Below, piece by piece: positions 1 through 9,193 of a stretch of DNA of 36,012 nt. Under the pieces are notes generated by a model. That model ran no database searches and was not told where the DNA came from. It saw only the letters and a program-made list of their open reading frames with translations. Each line of letters begins with the position of its first letter. The first letter of the stretch is position 1. A program made the position numbers and the translations under genes. The stretch spans positions 1 through 36,012 of the forward strand of contig JAKBBK010000029.1 of assembly GCA_021808525.1 (NCBI GenBank), written 5' to 3'. Origin of the DNA: Pseudomonadota bacterium (GTDB lineage: Bacteria > Pseudomonadota > Gammaproteobacteria > Burkholderiales > Burkholderiaceae_C).

Positions 1-80
1 TGCGCGGCCAGCCAGGCGCGCACGAGTTCGCGCAGGCGCGCGTACAGCGCCTCGGCGTCGGGAGGGGGGGAATGGGTCAT
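1..80 (-). CDS. pyrR: PyrR bifunctional pyrimidine regulator / uracil phosphoribosyltransferase, N-terminal fragment
   Basis: Only the first 26 codons are inside the window; the gene runs off the left edge. The visible N-terminus starts MTHSPPPDAEALYARLRE, which resembles the start of betaproteobacterial PyrR proteins. The ATG (positions 80-78) overlaps the ruvX stop codon in an ATGA arrangement, so the two genes are translationally coupled. The order yqgE-ruvX-pyrR, usually followed by pyrB and pyrC, is common in Burkholderiales and supports the call more than the short peptide does. Catalytic residues are outside the window. Confidence 0.7.
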   Translation of the reverse strand, partial: MTHSPPPDAEALYARLRELVRAWLAA

Positions 81-508
81 GGGGCGCGGCTCGCGGCGGG
101 ATCTCGCAGGTATTGTTCCAGAATCAGGCGCGCCGACTCCGCGTCCACGTCCGCGGCGCCCGAGTCTTCCGCGGCGCGGGAGGTGTAGCGTTCGTCCACC
201 ATCGACACCGGCAGGCCGAAGCGGCCCTGCAACTGGTGGGCGAAGCGACGTGCCTGGGCGCTGCGGTCCTGCTCGGCGCCTTCGTCGCGCGACAGCGGCA
301 GGCCCACCACCAGGCGCGAGGGGTTCCACTGTTCGAGCAGGCGGGCGATGGCCTCGAAGCGCTGCTGCCGGCGCTCGGCCGCCACGCTGCACAGGGCGCT
401 GGCCGTCGCGGTGACGGTATTGCCCACGGCCACGCCGATCAGCAGCGTGCCGAAGTCGAAGCCCATCAGCACGGCAGGGTCGCGACGCGCGACGCCGGGT
501 TCAGGCAT
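77..508 (-). CDS. ruvX: RuvX/YqgF family Holliday junction resolvase-like protein
   Basis: This 143-residue protein has the RNase H-like fold signature of the RuvX/YqgF family, with GFDFGT near the N-terminus (catalytic Asp about residue 18), GLPLSRDEG in the middle, and VDERYTS near residue 105. Family members act as nucleases in 16S rRNA 5'-end processing and are annotated as putative Holliday junction resolvases. Length is normal for the family. The start overlaps the end of yqgE by 8 bases, and the stop overlaps the pyrR start by 4 bases, so the three genes form one transcript. A later in-frame ATG (residue 15) exists, but the upstream start keeps the usual short N-terminal extension. Confidence 0.93.
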   Translation of the reverse strand: MPEPGVARRDPAVLMGFDFGTLLIGVAVGNTVTATASALCSVAAERRQQRFEAIARLLEQWNPSRLVVGLPLSRDEGAEQDRSAQARRFAHQLQGRFGLPVSMVDERYTSRAAEDSGAADVDAESARLILEQYLRDPAASRAP

Positions 509-1076
509 GGCCGGCGGTGTTGGACAGGCTCATCGCACTGATGCCCATGAGGGACATGGCGGCGTCGAAACGTTGTTCCACCGCCACGTCGAACACGATG
601 TTCGAGTCGGCTTCCACGGTCAGCCAGCCGTTGCGCGCGATCTCGTCCTCGAGTTGTCCGGCGCTCCAGCCCGAGTAGCCCAGGGCCACGAAAAAGCGCT
701 TGGGCCCGTCGGAGGCGGAGATGTGTTCCAGCACGTCCTTGGAGGTGGTCATCTGCAGTCCGCCGGCCACCTGCAGCGTGGAGGCATAGGCCCGGTCGGT
801 GGGGTCGTGCAGCACGAAACCGCGTTCGGTCTGCACCGGGCCGCCGTAGTACACGGTGCGCGCCGCCAGCTCCGGCTGCTCCAGCGGGAGCTCGATGCGG
901 TCGAACAGATCCTTGAGCACGATATCGGTGGGGCGGTTGATCACCAGCCCCAGCGCTCCGCGCGCGGAGTGCTCGCACACATAGATCACGCTGCCGGCAA
1001 AGGACGAATCGACCATGCCAGGCATCGCGATGAGAAACTGGTTGCTCAGGTTCGAGGCGTCGCTGCGGGGGTTCAT
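501..1076 (-). CDS. yqgE: YqgE/AlgH family protein
   Basis: This 191-residue protein has the conserved YqgE/AlgH opening, LSNQFLIAMPGMVDSSFAGSV, followed by HSARGALGLVINRP and, near the C-terminus, ALGYSGWSAGQLEDEI. It is full length for the family. Its biochemical role is not firmly known; it is almost always found beside ruvX, as here. I chose the ATG at 1076 because family members begin only a few residues before the LxNxFLIAMPGM block. A GTG at 1121 would add 15 residues lacking family resemblance and would extend almost to the divergent photolyase start. No strong Shine-Dalgarno is visible before 1076. Confidence 0.92.
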   Translation of the reverse strand: MNPRSDASNLSNQFLIAMPGMVDSSFAGSVIYVCEHSARGALGLVINRPTDIVLKDLFDRIELPLEQPELAARTVYYGGPVQTERGFVLHDPTDRAYASTLQVAGGLQMTTSKDVLEHISASDGPKRFFVALGYSGWSAGQLEDEIARNGWLTVEADSNIVFDVAVEQRFDAAMSLMGISAMSLSNTAGHA

Positions 1077-1129
1077 GGCGAAACATATTATCGTGCCGCG
1101 CCCCCTGCCGCCCGATCCCACCTTTCGCC
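1077..1129. promoter_or_regulatory. Divergent yqgE / photolyase intergenic region with AT-rich island
   Basis: These 53 bases separate the divergent yqgE and photolyase starts. The only AT-rich stretch is at 1081-1092 (aaacatattatc). It offers TATTAT on the plus strand (1086-1091) as a possible -10 for the photolyase and GATAAT on the minus strand. No good -35 hexamer stands at the right distance on either strand, and a yqgE transcript from GATAAT would have almost no leader. This is a plausible promoter location, not a demonstrated one. Confidence 0.3.
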
Positions 1130-2695
1130 ATGGCTCCCCTTCCCGATTCGCCCGGCCCCGAGCTCGAGCTCGGACTGGTCTGGCTGCGCCGCGACCTGCG
1201 ACTGCAGGACCACGCTGCGCTGCACCATGCGCTGCGTCGCTGCCGGCGCGTGCAACTGGCTTTCGTGTTCGACACCGACATCCTGCGGCCGCTGCTGGAG
1301 CAGGGCCTGCGTGCCGACCGTCGCGTGCATTTCATCCACGCCAGCCTGCTCGAGCTGGACGGCGAGCTGCGCCAGCGCGGTGGTGCCTTGTGGGTCCTGC
1401 ACGGCAGCGCGGCGGCCGAGCTGCCCGCGCTGGCACGACGCCTGGGAGCGCAGGCGGTGTTCGCCAACCGCGACTACGAACCCTACGCGCAGCGCCGCGA
1501 CGCCGCCGTGGCCGGCGAGCTGGCCGGCTCCGGCATCGAGTTCCACGCCTTCGACGACCACGTCATGGTGCCGCCGCCCGCGCTGCGCACCGGGCAGGGG
1601 CGGCCCTACGGCGTGTTCACCCCCTACAGGAATGCCTGGCTGGCGCGCATGCGTGCTTCCGAGGGGGCCGAGCTGGCCGAGCTGGCCTGTCCCCTTTCGG
1701 CCGATCGCCTGCTGGCCCTGCCCGAGGGCCTGGCGCCGCTGCCCGCGCCCGCGCAACTCGGTTTCGACCTTCCGGCGCGGCTGCCCGAGGGGGTGGAGCC
1801 CGCAAGCCGCGGCGCCCGCCGCGCCTGGCACGCCTTCCAGGCCCGCCTGGACGATTACGCCGCCTCGCGCGACTTTCCCGCGCGCGAGGGCACCAGCGGC
1901 CTGTCGGTGCACCTGCGCTTCGGCACCCTCAGCGTGCGCGAGCTCGGGCGTCACGCCTGGCGCGCCATGCTCGAGGGCAGCGAGGGTGCCGCCACCTGGC
2001 TGTCCGAGCTGGTGTGGCGCGATTTCTACGCCCAGGTGCTGTTCCACCACCCCCAGGTCGCGCAGGGCCGTTCCTTCCGGCCCGCCTACGACCGCATCGA
2101 GTGGGAGCAGGAGCCGGGGCTGCTGCGGGCCTGGTGCGAGGGGCGCACCGGCTACCCGCTGGTCGACGCCGCCATGCGCGAGCTGCTGGCCAGCGGGCGC
2201 ATGCACAACCGCCTGCGCATGGTGGTGGCCAGTTTCCTGTGCAAGGACCTGGGCCTGGACTGGCGCCTGGGCGAGGCCCATTTCGCGCGCTGGCTGCTGG
2301 ATTTCGACCTGGCCTCCAACAACGGGGGCTGGCAATGGGCCTCCTCCAGCGGCTGCGACGCGCAGCCCTGGTTCCGCATCTTCAACCCGGTGGAGCAAAG
2401 CCGCAGGTTCGACCCCGACGGGCACTACATCCGTGCCTGGCTGCCGGAGCTGGCCGGGCTGGATGCCGCCTCGCTCCATGCGCCCTGGCTGGCCCAGCCG
2501 GCGCGCCTGCGGGCCGCGGGGGTCGAGCTGGGCGGCAACTACCCCCTGCCGGTGGTCGACCACGCCCAGGCACGCCAGCGCACCCTGCAGCGCTATGCCG
2601 TCGTGCGGGATGACGCGGCGCAAGCCGCGCAGACCCCCTCGGCCCCGGTTTCACGGGGCGGGGGCGGTCCCGGCACGCAGGGCGGGCTGTTCTGA
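1130..2695 (+). CDS. phr: Deoxyribodipyrimidine photolyase (class I cryptochrome/photolyase family)
   Basis: The enzyme uses blue light and FAD to split UV-induced pyrimidine dimers. The 521-residue product has the N-terminal antenna-binding domain (LVWLRRDLRLQDH near residue 12; NRDYEPYAQRRD) and the helical FAD domain, seen in LVWRDFYAQVLFHHP, GRTGYPLVDAAMREL, GRMHNRLRMVVASFL and WLLDFDLASNNGGWQWASS. The last includes the Asn-Asn-Gly and Trp residues typical of CPD photolyases. About 25 residues of Ala/Gly/Pro-rich tail follow the conserved C-terminus, making it slightly longer than the usual 470-490 residues. It stands alone, divergent from yqgE and convergent with chpA. A cryptochrome function cannot be excluded from sequence. 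Confidence 0.95.
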   Translation: MAPLPDSPGPELELGLVWLRRDLRLQDHAALHHALRRCRRVQLAFVFDTDILRPLLEQGLRADRRVHFIHASLLELDGELRQRGGALWVLHGSAAAELPALARRLGAQAVFANRDYEPYAQRRDAAVAGELAGSGIEFHAFDDHVMVPPPALRTGQGRPYGVFTPYRNAWLARMRASEGAELAELACPLSADRLLALPEGLAPLPAPAQLGFDLPARLPEGVEPASRGARRAWHAFQARLDDYAASRDFPAREGTSGLSVHLRFGTLSVRELGRHAWRAMLEGSEGAATWLSELVWRDFYAQVLFHHPQVAQGRSFRPAYDRIEWEQEPGLLRAWCEGRTGYPLVDAAMRELLASGRMHNRLRMVVASFLCKDLGLDWRLGEAHFARWLLDFDLASNNGGWQWASSSGCDAQPWFRIFNPVEQSRRFDPDGHYIRAWLPELAGLDAASLHAPWLAQPARLRAAGVELGGNYPLPVVDHAQARQRTLQRYAVVRDDAAQAAQTPSAPVSRGGGGPGTQGGLF

Positions 2696-2702
2696 GCGCC
2701 GC

Positions 2703-2718
2703 GCGCCCCGCGGGGCGC
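2703..2718. terminator. GC-rich perfect palindrome between convergent phr and chpA
   Basis: A 16-base perfect palindrome (gcgccccgcggggcgc) lies 7 bases after the photolyase stop and 25 bases after the chpA stop on the other strand. It could form a hairpin in both transcripts. No T-run follows on either side, so it is at best a weak or Rho-assisted bidirectional terminator. Confidence 0.35.
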
Positions 2719-2743
2719 CTTCCAGCCGCCTACTGGCAGACGG

Positions 2744-5700
2744 CTAGGGCTCCACGCTGGTCGTCTCCAGCACGTACTCGCGCAGCAGGCCCAGCAGCTC
2801 ATCCTCGGAGTAGGGCTTGCCCAGGTAGTGGTTGACCCCCAGCTCCTGCGCGTAATTGCGGTGCTTGTCGGCGATGCGCGAGGTGATCATGATCACCGGC
2901 AGGTGGCGTGTGCGCTCGTCGGCGCGAATGTTGCGCGTGAGGTCGAAGCCGTCCATGCGAGGCATCTCGATGTCGGTGAGCACGACGTCCGGCAGGGTCT
3001 GCTGCAACTGCTCCAGCGCATCCAGCCCGTCCTTGGCCAGCATCACCGTGTAGCCGTTGCGGGTCAGGAAGCGCTGGGTCACGCGGCGCACGGTGATCGA
3101 GTCGTCCACCACCAGCACGGTGTTGGCGCTGGGCAGCGGCGCCTGCGGCAGCAAATGCGCCGCATCGGCGCGCGGCGCGCCGGCCTGCGAGCGCATGCGC
3201 TCGGCCGCCTTGTCGCCGTACACCGCGGCCAGCGCGACCGGGTTGTAGATCAGCACCACGCCGCCGTCGGGCAGCACCGAGATGCCGGCAAGGCCGGGTA
3301 CGCGCGAGAGCTGCGGCCCCAGGTTCTTGACCACCACTTCCTGGTTGCCCAGCACTTCGTCCACATGCAGCGCCAGGCGCTGGGCCGCGCTGCGCACCAG
3401 CACCACCGGCACCGTGCGTCCCGGGGCTTCGCTGCTGGCACCCGATTCGTCGGTCAGCGCGCCCAGCCAGTACAGAGGCAGCTGCTGCCCGGCATGCTCG
3501 AGCTGGCGCGCGCGCAGCGCAGGCTCCAGCTCCGCCGGACGCAGGCGCAGCACCAGGTCGACCAGGCTGGAAGGCACCGCGTGGATGCGCTCGCCGGCAC
3601 GCAGCAGCACCACCTGGGTGACCGCGGTGGTCAGTGGCAGCACCAGCGTGAAGGTGGTGCCACGCCCGGGCACGGAGTCGAGTTCCACGCGTCCGCCCAG
3701 CGCGCGCGTGTCGGTGCGCACCACGTCCAGGCCCACGCCGCGGCCGGCCATCTCGGTGGTCTCGGCGGCGCTGGAAAAGCCCGGCAAGAAGATGATTTCG
3801 CGCAACTGCGCCTGGCTGGGGTGCTCGCCCTCGGGCAGCAGGCCCTGCGCGCGCGCCTTCGCCGCGATGTCGGCATAGTGAAGCCCGGCCCCATCATCTC
3901 CAATGGACACCACGACTTCACTGCCGTCGTGGCGCAGCGCCAGCGTGATGGTGCCCACCGCGGGCTTGCCCGCGCGTTCGCGCTCTTCGGGGCTTTCCAG
4001 CCCGTGCGCCACGGCATTGCGCAAGAGATGCTCGAAGGCAGGCGCCATGCGGTCCAGCACGCCGCGATCGAGTTCGATGGTGCCGCCCTGGATATCCAGG
4101 CGCACCGCCTTGCCCGCGTCCTTGCTGGCCTGGCGAACGGTTCGGTACAGGCGCTCGGAAATGCTGTCGAACTCGACCATGCGCGTGCGCAGCAGGTCGC
4201 GTTGCAGCTCTCGGGTCAGGCGCGACTGGCGCAGCAGGCTGTCCTCGGTGGACTGCAGCGCGCGACCCAGGGAACCCTGCACCAGGGCCAGGTCGTTGAC
4301 CGACTCGGCCATCATGCGCGTGAGTTCCTGGAAACGCGTGAAACGGTCGAATTCCAGCGGGTCGAAGTCGCGCCCGTCGTCGCGCGTGGCCTGGGTGCGC
4401 GCGGCCATCTGGGCATCGGCCTGCAGCTCGATGTCGCGCACCTGCGCGCGCAGGCGCGACAGGTTGTCGCCGAGGTCGCGCACCCCCGAGCGGATGACGT
4501 CGAATTCGCTGTCCAGGCGCGAGCGCGCGATGCTCACCTCGCCGACCTGGTTGACCAGGCGGTCCAGCAGCGCGGCCTGCACACGCACCGGCTGGGCGCG
4601 ACCGAAGGACTGCGCGGAGTCGCCGGGCGCCGCCGGGGCGGCGCCTTCGGGCGCCAGCCCGGCCGGGCCTTGGGCGAGCGCCCCGGGTTGCACCTGGGCT
4701 TCGAGCAGCGCGCGTTCCGGGTGGATCTCGCCGAGTTCGGTCTCGCCTCGGCCGCTGGCCTCGCGCAGCCGTTCGAACCGTGTGTTGATGGCGTCGAAAC
4801 GGGCGATCAGATCCAGCAACGCCGGCTCGTCCGGGCGCGCGTCCTCGCGCGCGGCCAGGGCCTCGATGTCGGATTCCAGCGCATGGGCCATGTCGCCCAG
4901 CGCCATGGTGCCGGCCATGCGGGCACTGCCCTTGAAGGTATGCAGCAGGCGCATGGCCTGGCGCGCGGCCGACAGGTCGGCCGGCCGGGTTTCCCATTCG
5001 CGCAGCGAGCGCCCGAGTTGCGGCAGCAGCTCGGCCGCCTCGAATTCGAAAATGGGGAACAGCTCGGCATCGATGGCGTCGCGCGAGCCCGTTCCCGGCG
5101 CCGCCGCGGTTTCGACGTCCAGCGCGAGTTCGGGCGCGGGTTGCGGCACTTCCGGAGGGATTTCATGGGCCTGCGGCGCTTCGGCCTGCAGCCCGGAAGT
5201 CGCCTGCGCCTCGATTTCCTCGGGGATGTCGAGGACCTCCTGCAATTCCAGATCGTCGGCGGGCGCCGGAACCTGCGCGGGCGGCTGCGCGGTCGCGTCC
5301 TGCGGGGCGGGTTCGGAAGCGGCCTGCGCAGGGGCCCACGGCCAGGTGGCGGGAGCTTGCGGCGCCTCGCCGGGGGCCTGCTCCGGCTCGGGCGCCGCGA
5401 GCGCGGCCGTATCGAAGCCTTCGCTGGCCGCCAGCGCGGCGGCCGTGCGCAGGTCTTCCAGGTGGCGAACCAGCGCCTGCAACTGTTCCAGCAGATCCGG
5501 CTGGGCCGGGCGCAGGAAGCCGGCCGCGAACTGGTGCAGCACGCGGCGCATGTCCTCCACGGTGCGCGCAGGCAATCCCTGCTGCGCCTCGTCGAGCGCC
5601 TCGGGGTGCTCGGACTGTCCCTGCATGGCCTGCTCGAGCAGCTCGGCGAGCTGCTGCACGCTGTGCAGGCCCACGGTGGCCGAACTGCCGCGCAACTGGT

Positions 5701-8700
5701 GGGCCAGCGCGGTCGCGTGTTCGCCGATGGGCGACAGCGGATGATGGCTCCAGGCGGACACCTCCTGGTCGAGGTGGCGCACCAGCTCGTCGGCCTCGTT
5801 CAGATAGATCGTGTGCAGGGCCTGGGGGATGCGCAGCTCGTCGACGAGCTTGACGCCGTCGTCCGGCGTGGGCGCGAGGCTTTCGGGGGGCTCCAGCAGG
5901 CTGGGCGCGGGCAGGGGGGGCTGCGGCTCCTGCACGGCCGACTCGGCGGACTCGCCCAGGTCGAGCAGCGAGGCGTCGGGCCAGGCCGGGGCAGCGAAGG
6001 CGGGCGGCGGCGGGGTCCAGGATGGCTGCGCGGGCTGCTCATGCCAGGGGGGCGTCGCCTCGGACGCGGACCCGGATTCGGAGGAGGTCTCGGCGTCCTG
6101 CCCGGGGGCAGGCTCGGCCGCGGTCTGCTCCGGCCTCTCCGAGGCCACGGACCCTTGCGGCTCCACGGACAGCTCGGACGCCGCCTGCGGCTCGGGCTGT
6201 GGGAAGGGCTCGGGCTCCGCGAAGCCTTCGGGCTCCGCGAAGCTTTCGGGCTCCGCGAAGCTTTCGGACGCGGCGGGCCATTGCGCCAGCGCATGCGCCT
6301 GCGTCTCCAGGGGCAGCTCGGGCGCCGCTTGCGGCTCGGGCTGCGGGAAGGGCTCGGGCTGCCAGGAGGGCTCGGGCTGCGCGAAGCTCTCGGGCGCGGC
6401 GGGCCATTGCGGCAGCGCATGCGCCGGCGTCTCCAGGGGCAGCTCGGGCGCCGCTTGCGGCTCGGGCTGCGGGAAGGGCTCGGGCTGCCAGGAGGGCTCG
6501 GGTTCCACGAAACCCTCGGACGCGGCAGGCAGCTCCGGTGTCGCGTGCGCCTGCGTCTCCAGGGGCAGCTCGGGAGCCGCCTGTGGCTCGGCCTGCGGGG
6601 AGGGCTCACCGAGTTCCAGCGGCCGGCCCTCCCGCAGCGCGCGCGCGGCCTGCACCAGCGCGTCGCTCGAATGCCCGCCCGCGTCGCCGGCGCGCAGTGC
6701 ATGCGCCCAGTTCTCGAGCCGGTCCAGCGCATGCTCGGCAAGATCGAGCAGATCCGGCCGCGGCGTGGAGCCTTCGGCCAGGATCTGGTTGAAGCATTGC
6801 TCCAGGGCCCACGCCCCTTCGGCGAAATCGCGCATGCCCACCATGCGCGCGCTGCCCTTGAGGGTGTGGAAACAGCGCCGCAGCGCGGTCAGGGAATCGT
6901 CGGCCGGGTCGGTGCCGCGCAGGTCGGCGATGCGCTCGCGCCCCTGCGCCACCACTTCGTCGGCCTCGTCGAGGAAGATCTCCACCAGTTCGGGGTCGAC
7001 CGGCGGCTCCGTCTGTTGCGCCTGTGCCGTCTGCTCCGACGGCTCCGACGGCTCGGTCCCCGGCGCGATGTCCGCCTCGGCCGGCGTTGCCGCGACGGGC
7101 TGCGCGGTGCCTGCCGCCGTGCCCAGCAGCAGGGCGTCCAGCGCGGCGCCGTCCTCCTGCATGGCGGCGGCAGCGGAGGCCGCGGAATCCGGCACGCCGG
7201 CGGCCCCGGATTCCAGCGGCGGCAGCAGGGTGTCGGCCTCCTCCAGATCGAGCAGGGCAGGCGCGGGCGCGGCCGGGGCGACGCCGGGGCCCGCGGCCTC
7301 CGGGCTCGCCGACGGCGGAGCCGCGGTTGCTGGCGCCTGCGTGTCCACGCGGGCCGGGGCTTGCGCCACCTGCGGGCGCGACTGCGGCACCACCGGGCGC
7401 AGATCCCCGTTGTGCGGGTCGAACTGGAAGGAGATCTTCGCCAGCTCGGGCTGGTAGCCCAGCATGTCGACCATGAAGCCCAGGGTGCCGATATTGGCCG
7501 CCAGGTGCTCGAAACTGCCCCCGGGCTGACGCGCGGCGCCTTGCTCGGGCGCCACGGCCATCAGGTTCTCCACGCTGTGGCGGATGTAGCCCAGCGCCTG
7601 CGAGCCCACGTCCATGCCCAGCACCGACAGCACTCCACGCATCTGTCCCAGCAGGCGCGGCACGGGTTCGAGGTCGGGGAGGGTCTGCGGGTCGCGGAAA
7701 TAGGCGTCGAGCAGGCGTTCCACCGTACCCATGTCGTGGCGCAGTTCCTGCACCACGGTGCCCAGGGTCTGGTTCTCCGAGACCTGGCGGTACAGCTGCT
7801 CCATCCAGGGCGCGAAGGCCTCGCTGGCGTAGCCTTGCGCGCTGCGCTGCAGGCGCTGCGCCAGCTCGCGCGCGCGGGGCAGAAAATCCGCGTCGTCGGC
7901 GCGGAAGTGCACCAGCGAGGCTTCCAGGAACAGCAGCGCCGTGGCGACTTCCAGCACCCGCTCCGGGGTCAGCAGCGAGCGCTGCTCGCCGATCACCTGC
8001 ACCATGCGCTCGACCGCGGCGGGCAGCACCTCGGCCCCGGCGCTCAGCTGGCGCAGCACCAGGCCGAGTTGCTGCAAGTGTTCCTGCAGGCGCCCGATCC
8101 GGCTGAAATCCCCGTTGCCGATATGGGCCCAGCCGTCCTTGACCTGCACCATGCGCTTGCGCGCCTGCTGCACCACGGCCGGGTCCACCAATCCGAAATG
8201 CGGCTGTTGCCAGTCCACCACCGCCTGCGCGCGCAGTCCGGCGGCCTGGGCCACGGCGCGCAGGATCGCCGGAGCCTCGCGGCCGCGCTCGCGCGCCCGG
8301 GCGAGCGCCTGGTCGCAGAAGAACAGCAGCTCATGGCCCAGGCGCCGCGAGACCTGGGCCTGGCCGGCCAGCATCTGGCGCAGTTGCAGGTTCAGTCGGT
8401 TGCACAGGCGTTTGGCGTAGATGTCGGCTTCGATCAGATCATCGCCCAGTCCCGCGAAAAAGCCCTCGGCGATCCACCACAGCGCCCGCTCCTCGTCGTG
8501 GCTGGCGGCCTGCGCCTGGCGGGCCACGCCCTGCATGGTGGCACTGGCACCGTGCAGGTCGCCCGCGCGCAGGACCTCCAGCAGCGCGCGCTCGTAATCG
8601 CTGCGTGCCTGCACGCCCAGGCCCTGCGTGGCGGATTCCTGCGAGGGAGTCTGCGGCCACTCCCAGGCGAGATCCCACAGGTCCGCGGGGTGGGCCGGCT

Positions 8701-9139
8701 CGCCGCCTGCCAGGTCGGCCAGGCCGCGGTACTGGCGGAACAGCTTGACCGCCGGCTCGTCGCGCCCGCTCGCCCGCGCCTCCAGGTAGTCGAGTACCGC
8801 GTGCAGGCCCGATTCCAGGGCCTCCACCATCGGCGCGTCCAGGCGCTGGGGTTGCTCCAGGGCGCGCATGATCACCCGCTCGGCGGTCTGCAGCACCCGC
8901 GCGCAGCCCGCCTGGCCCATCAGTTCCAGGGCCCCCGTGGCCTGGTGCACATGGGTGCGGGCCTGCAACAGCGCGCTGGTCGCATCCGCTTCGGCGGCCT
9001 GAAGCTGGCCCAGCTGCGCCTGTCGTCGCACCGCGGCGAGCGCGGCCAGCAGGTTGTCGCGAACCTGCTCCAGGACCCACGCCAGGCCCGCGGTGTCGGG
9101 CGGCGTGGTGGACTGCGTGGTCTGGGCGACGTCGTTCAT
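2744..9139 (-). CDS. chpA: ChpA/PilL: giant CheA-type hybrid histidine kinase of the Pil-Chp system
   Basis: This 2131-residue kinase should receive signals from PilJ and PilI and phosphorylate PilG and PilH to control type IV pili. Domains in order: a FimL/ChpA-like N-terminal region (about 1-560), with a degenerate phosphotransfer-like helix around His65 (HVHQATGALELMG); then three Hpt domains with FHTLKGSARM (His758), HQLRGSSATVGL (His1147) and HTFKGSARMAG (His1400); a dimerisation region; a HATPase domain with the N-box Asn1708, GDDGAGL and GRGVGLDVV; a CheW-like domain (about 1835-1970); and a C-terminal receiver (about 2003-2125) with phospho-acceptor Asp2056 in TDIEMPRMDG. Ala/Pro/Glu-rich linkers separate the Hpt domains, and one is built of 42-residue tandem repeats. 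It is the last gene of the operon. Confidence 0.95.
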   Translation of the reverse strand: MNDVAQTTQSTTPPDTAGLAWVLEQVRDNLLAALAAVRRQAQLGQLQAAEADATSALLQARTHVHQATGALELMGQAGCARVLQTAERVIMRALEQPQRLDAPMVEALESGLHAVLDYLEARASGRDEPAVKLFRQYRGLADLAGGEPAHPADLWDLAWEWPQTPSQESATQGLGVQARSDYERALLEVLRAGDLHGASATMQGVARQAQAASHDEERALWWIAEGFFAGLGDDLIEADIYAKRLCNRLNLQLRQMLAGQAQVSRRLGHELLFFCDQALARARERGREAPAILRAVAQAAGLRAQAVVDWQQPHFGLVDPAVVQQARKRMVQVKDGWAHIGNGDFSRIGRLQEHLQQLGLVLRQLSAGAEVLPAAVERMVQVIGEQRSLLTPERVLEVATALLFLEASLVHFRADDADFLPRARELAQRLQRSAQGYASEAFAPWMEQLYRQVSENQTLGTVVQELRHDMGTVERLLDAYFRDPQTLPDLEPVPRLLGQMRGVLSVLGMDVGSQALGYIRHSVENLMAVAPEQGAARQPGGSFEHLAANIGTLGFMVDMLGYQPELAKISFQFDPHNGDLRPVVPQSRPQVAQAPARVDTQAPATAAPPSASPEAAGPGVAPAAPAPALLDLEEADTLLPPLESGAAGVPDSAASAAAAMQEDGAALDALLLGTAAGTAQPVAATPAEADIAPGTEPSEPSEQTAQAQQTEPPVDPELVEIFLDEADEVVAQGRERIADLRGTDPADDSLTALRRCFHTLKGSARMVGMRDFAEGAWALEQCFNQILAEGSTPRPDLLDLAEHALDRLENWAHALRAGDAGGHSSDALVQAARALREGRPLELGEPSPQAEPQAAPELPLETQAHATPELPAASEGFVEPEPSWQPEPFPQPEPQAAPELPLETPAHALPQWPAAPESFAQPEPSWQPEPFPQPEPQAAPELPLETQAHALAQWPAASESFAEPESFAEPEGFAEPEPFPQPEPQAASELSVEPQGSVASERPEQTAAEPAPGQDAETSSESGSASEATPPWHEQPAQPSWTPPPPAFAAPAWPDASLLDLGESAESAVQEPQPPLPAPSLLEPPESLAPTPDDGVKLVDELRIPQALHTIYLNEADELVRHLDQEVSAWSHHPLSPIGEHATALAHQLRGSSATVGLHSVQQLAELLEQAMQGQSEHPEALDEAQQGLPARTVEDMRRVLHQFAAGFLRPAQPDLLEQLQALVRHLEDLRTAAALAASEGFDTAALAAPEPEQAPGEAPQAPATWPWAPAQAASEPAPQDATAQPPAQVPAPADDLELQEVLDIPEEIEAQATSGLQAEAPQAHEIPPEVPQPAPELALDVETAAAPGTGSRDAIDAELFPIFEFEAAELLPQLGRSLREWETRPADLSAARQAMRLLHTFKGSARMAGTMALGDMAHALESDIEALAAREDARPDEPALLDLIARFDAINTRFERLREASGRGETELGEIHPERALLEAQVQPGALAQGPAGLAPEGAAPAAPGDSAQSFGRAQPVRVQAALLDRLVNQVGEVSIARSRLDSEFDVIRSGVRDLGDNLSRLRAQVRDIELQADAQMAARTQATRDDGRDFDPLEFDRFTRFQELTRMMAESVNDLALVQGSLGRALQSTEDSLLRQSRLTRELQRDLLRTRMVEFDSISERLYRTVRQASKDAGKAVRLDIQGGTIELDRGVLDRMAPAFEHLLRNAVAHGLESPEERERAGKPAVGTITLALRHDGSEVVVSIGDDGAGLHYADIAAKARAQGLLPEGEHPSQAQLREIIFLPGFSSAAETTEMAGRGVGLDVVRTDTRALGGRVELDSVPGRGTTFTLVLPLTTAVTQVVLLRAGERIHAVPSSLVDLVLRLRPAELEPALRARQLEHAGQQLPLYWLGALTDESGASSEAPGRTVPVVLVRSAAQRLALHVDEVLGNQEVVVKNLGPQLSRVPGLAGISVLPDGGVVLIYNPVALAAVYGDKAAERMRSQAGAPRADAAHLLPQAPLPSANTVLVVDDSITVRRVTQRFLTRNGYTVMLAKDGLDALEQLQQTLPDVVLTDIEMPRMDGFDLTRNIRADERTRHLPVIMITSRIADKHRNYAQELGVNHYLGKPYSEDELLGLLREYVLETTSVEP
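6165..6600 (-). repeat. 126-bp in-frame tandem repeat inside chpA (42-residue units)
   Basis: Three head-to-tail copies with a period of exactly 126 bases are visible. The landmark gcatgcgcc or gcgtgcgcc recurs at 6291, 6417 and 6543. Each copy encodes about 42 residues rich in Pro, Glu, Ala, Gln and Trp, with cores such as PSWQPEPFPQPEPQAAPELP. The copy nearest 6200 is 48 residues long because a hexapeptide (ESFAEP-like) is itself repeated there. The repeats sit in the linker between the Hpt domains at His758 and His1147 and look like a flexible spacer. Copies are similar enough at DNA level that length variation by recombination or slippage is likely. Confidence 0.9.
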
Positions 9140-9193
9140 GCCGGCTCGGGATCTGGGTTGCGCGGGGCGTGCGTGAAGGGGGGCGTGCGGGCT

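Noticed and set aside
348-2747. A 799-residue plus-strand frame spanning yqgE and the photolyase
   Set aside because: It crosses genes on both strands, and the photolyase lies in a different frame with full family motifs.
6165-6600. CRISPR-like array
   Set aside because: The repeats are contiguous 126-base units in frame within chpA, with no unique spacers.
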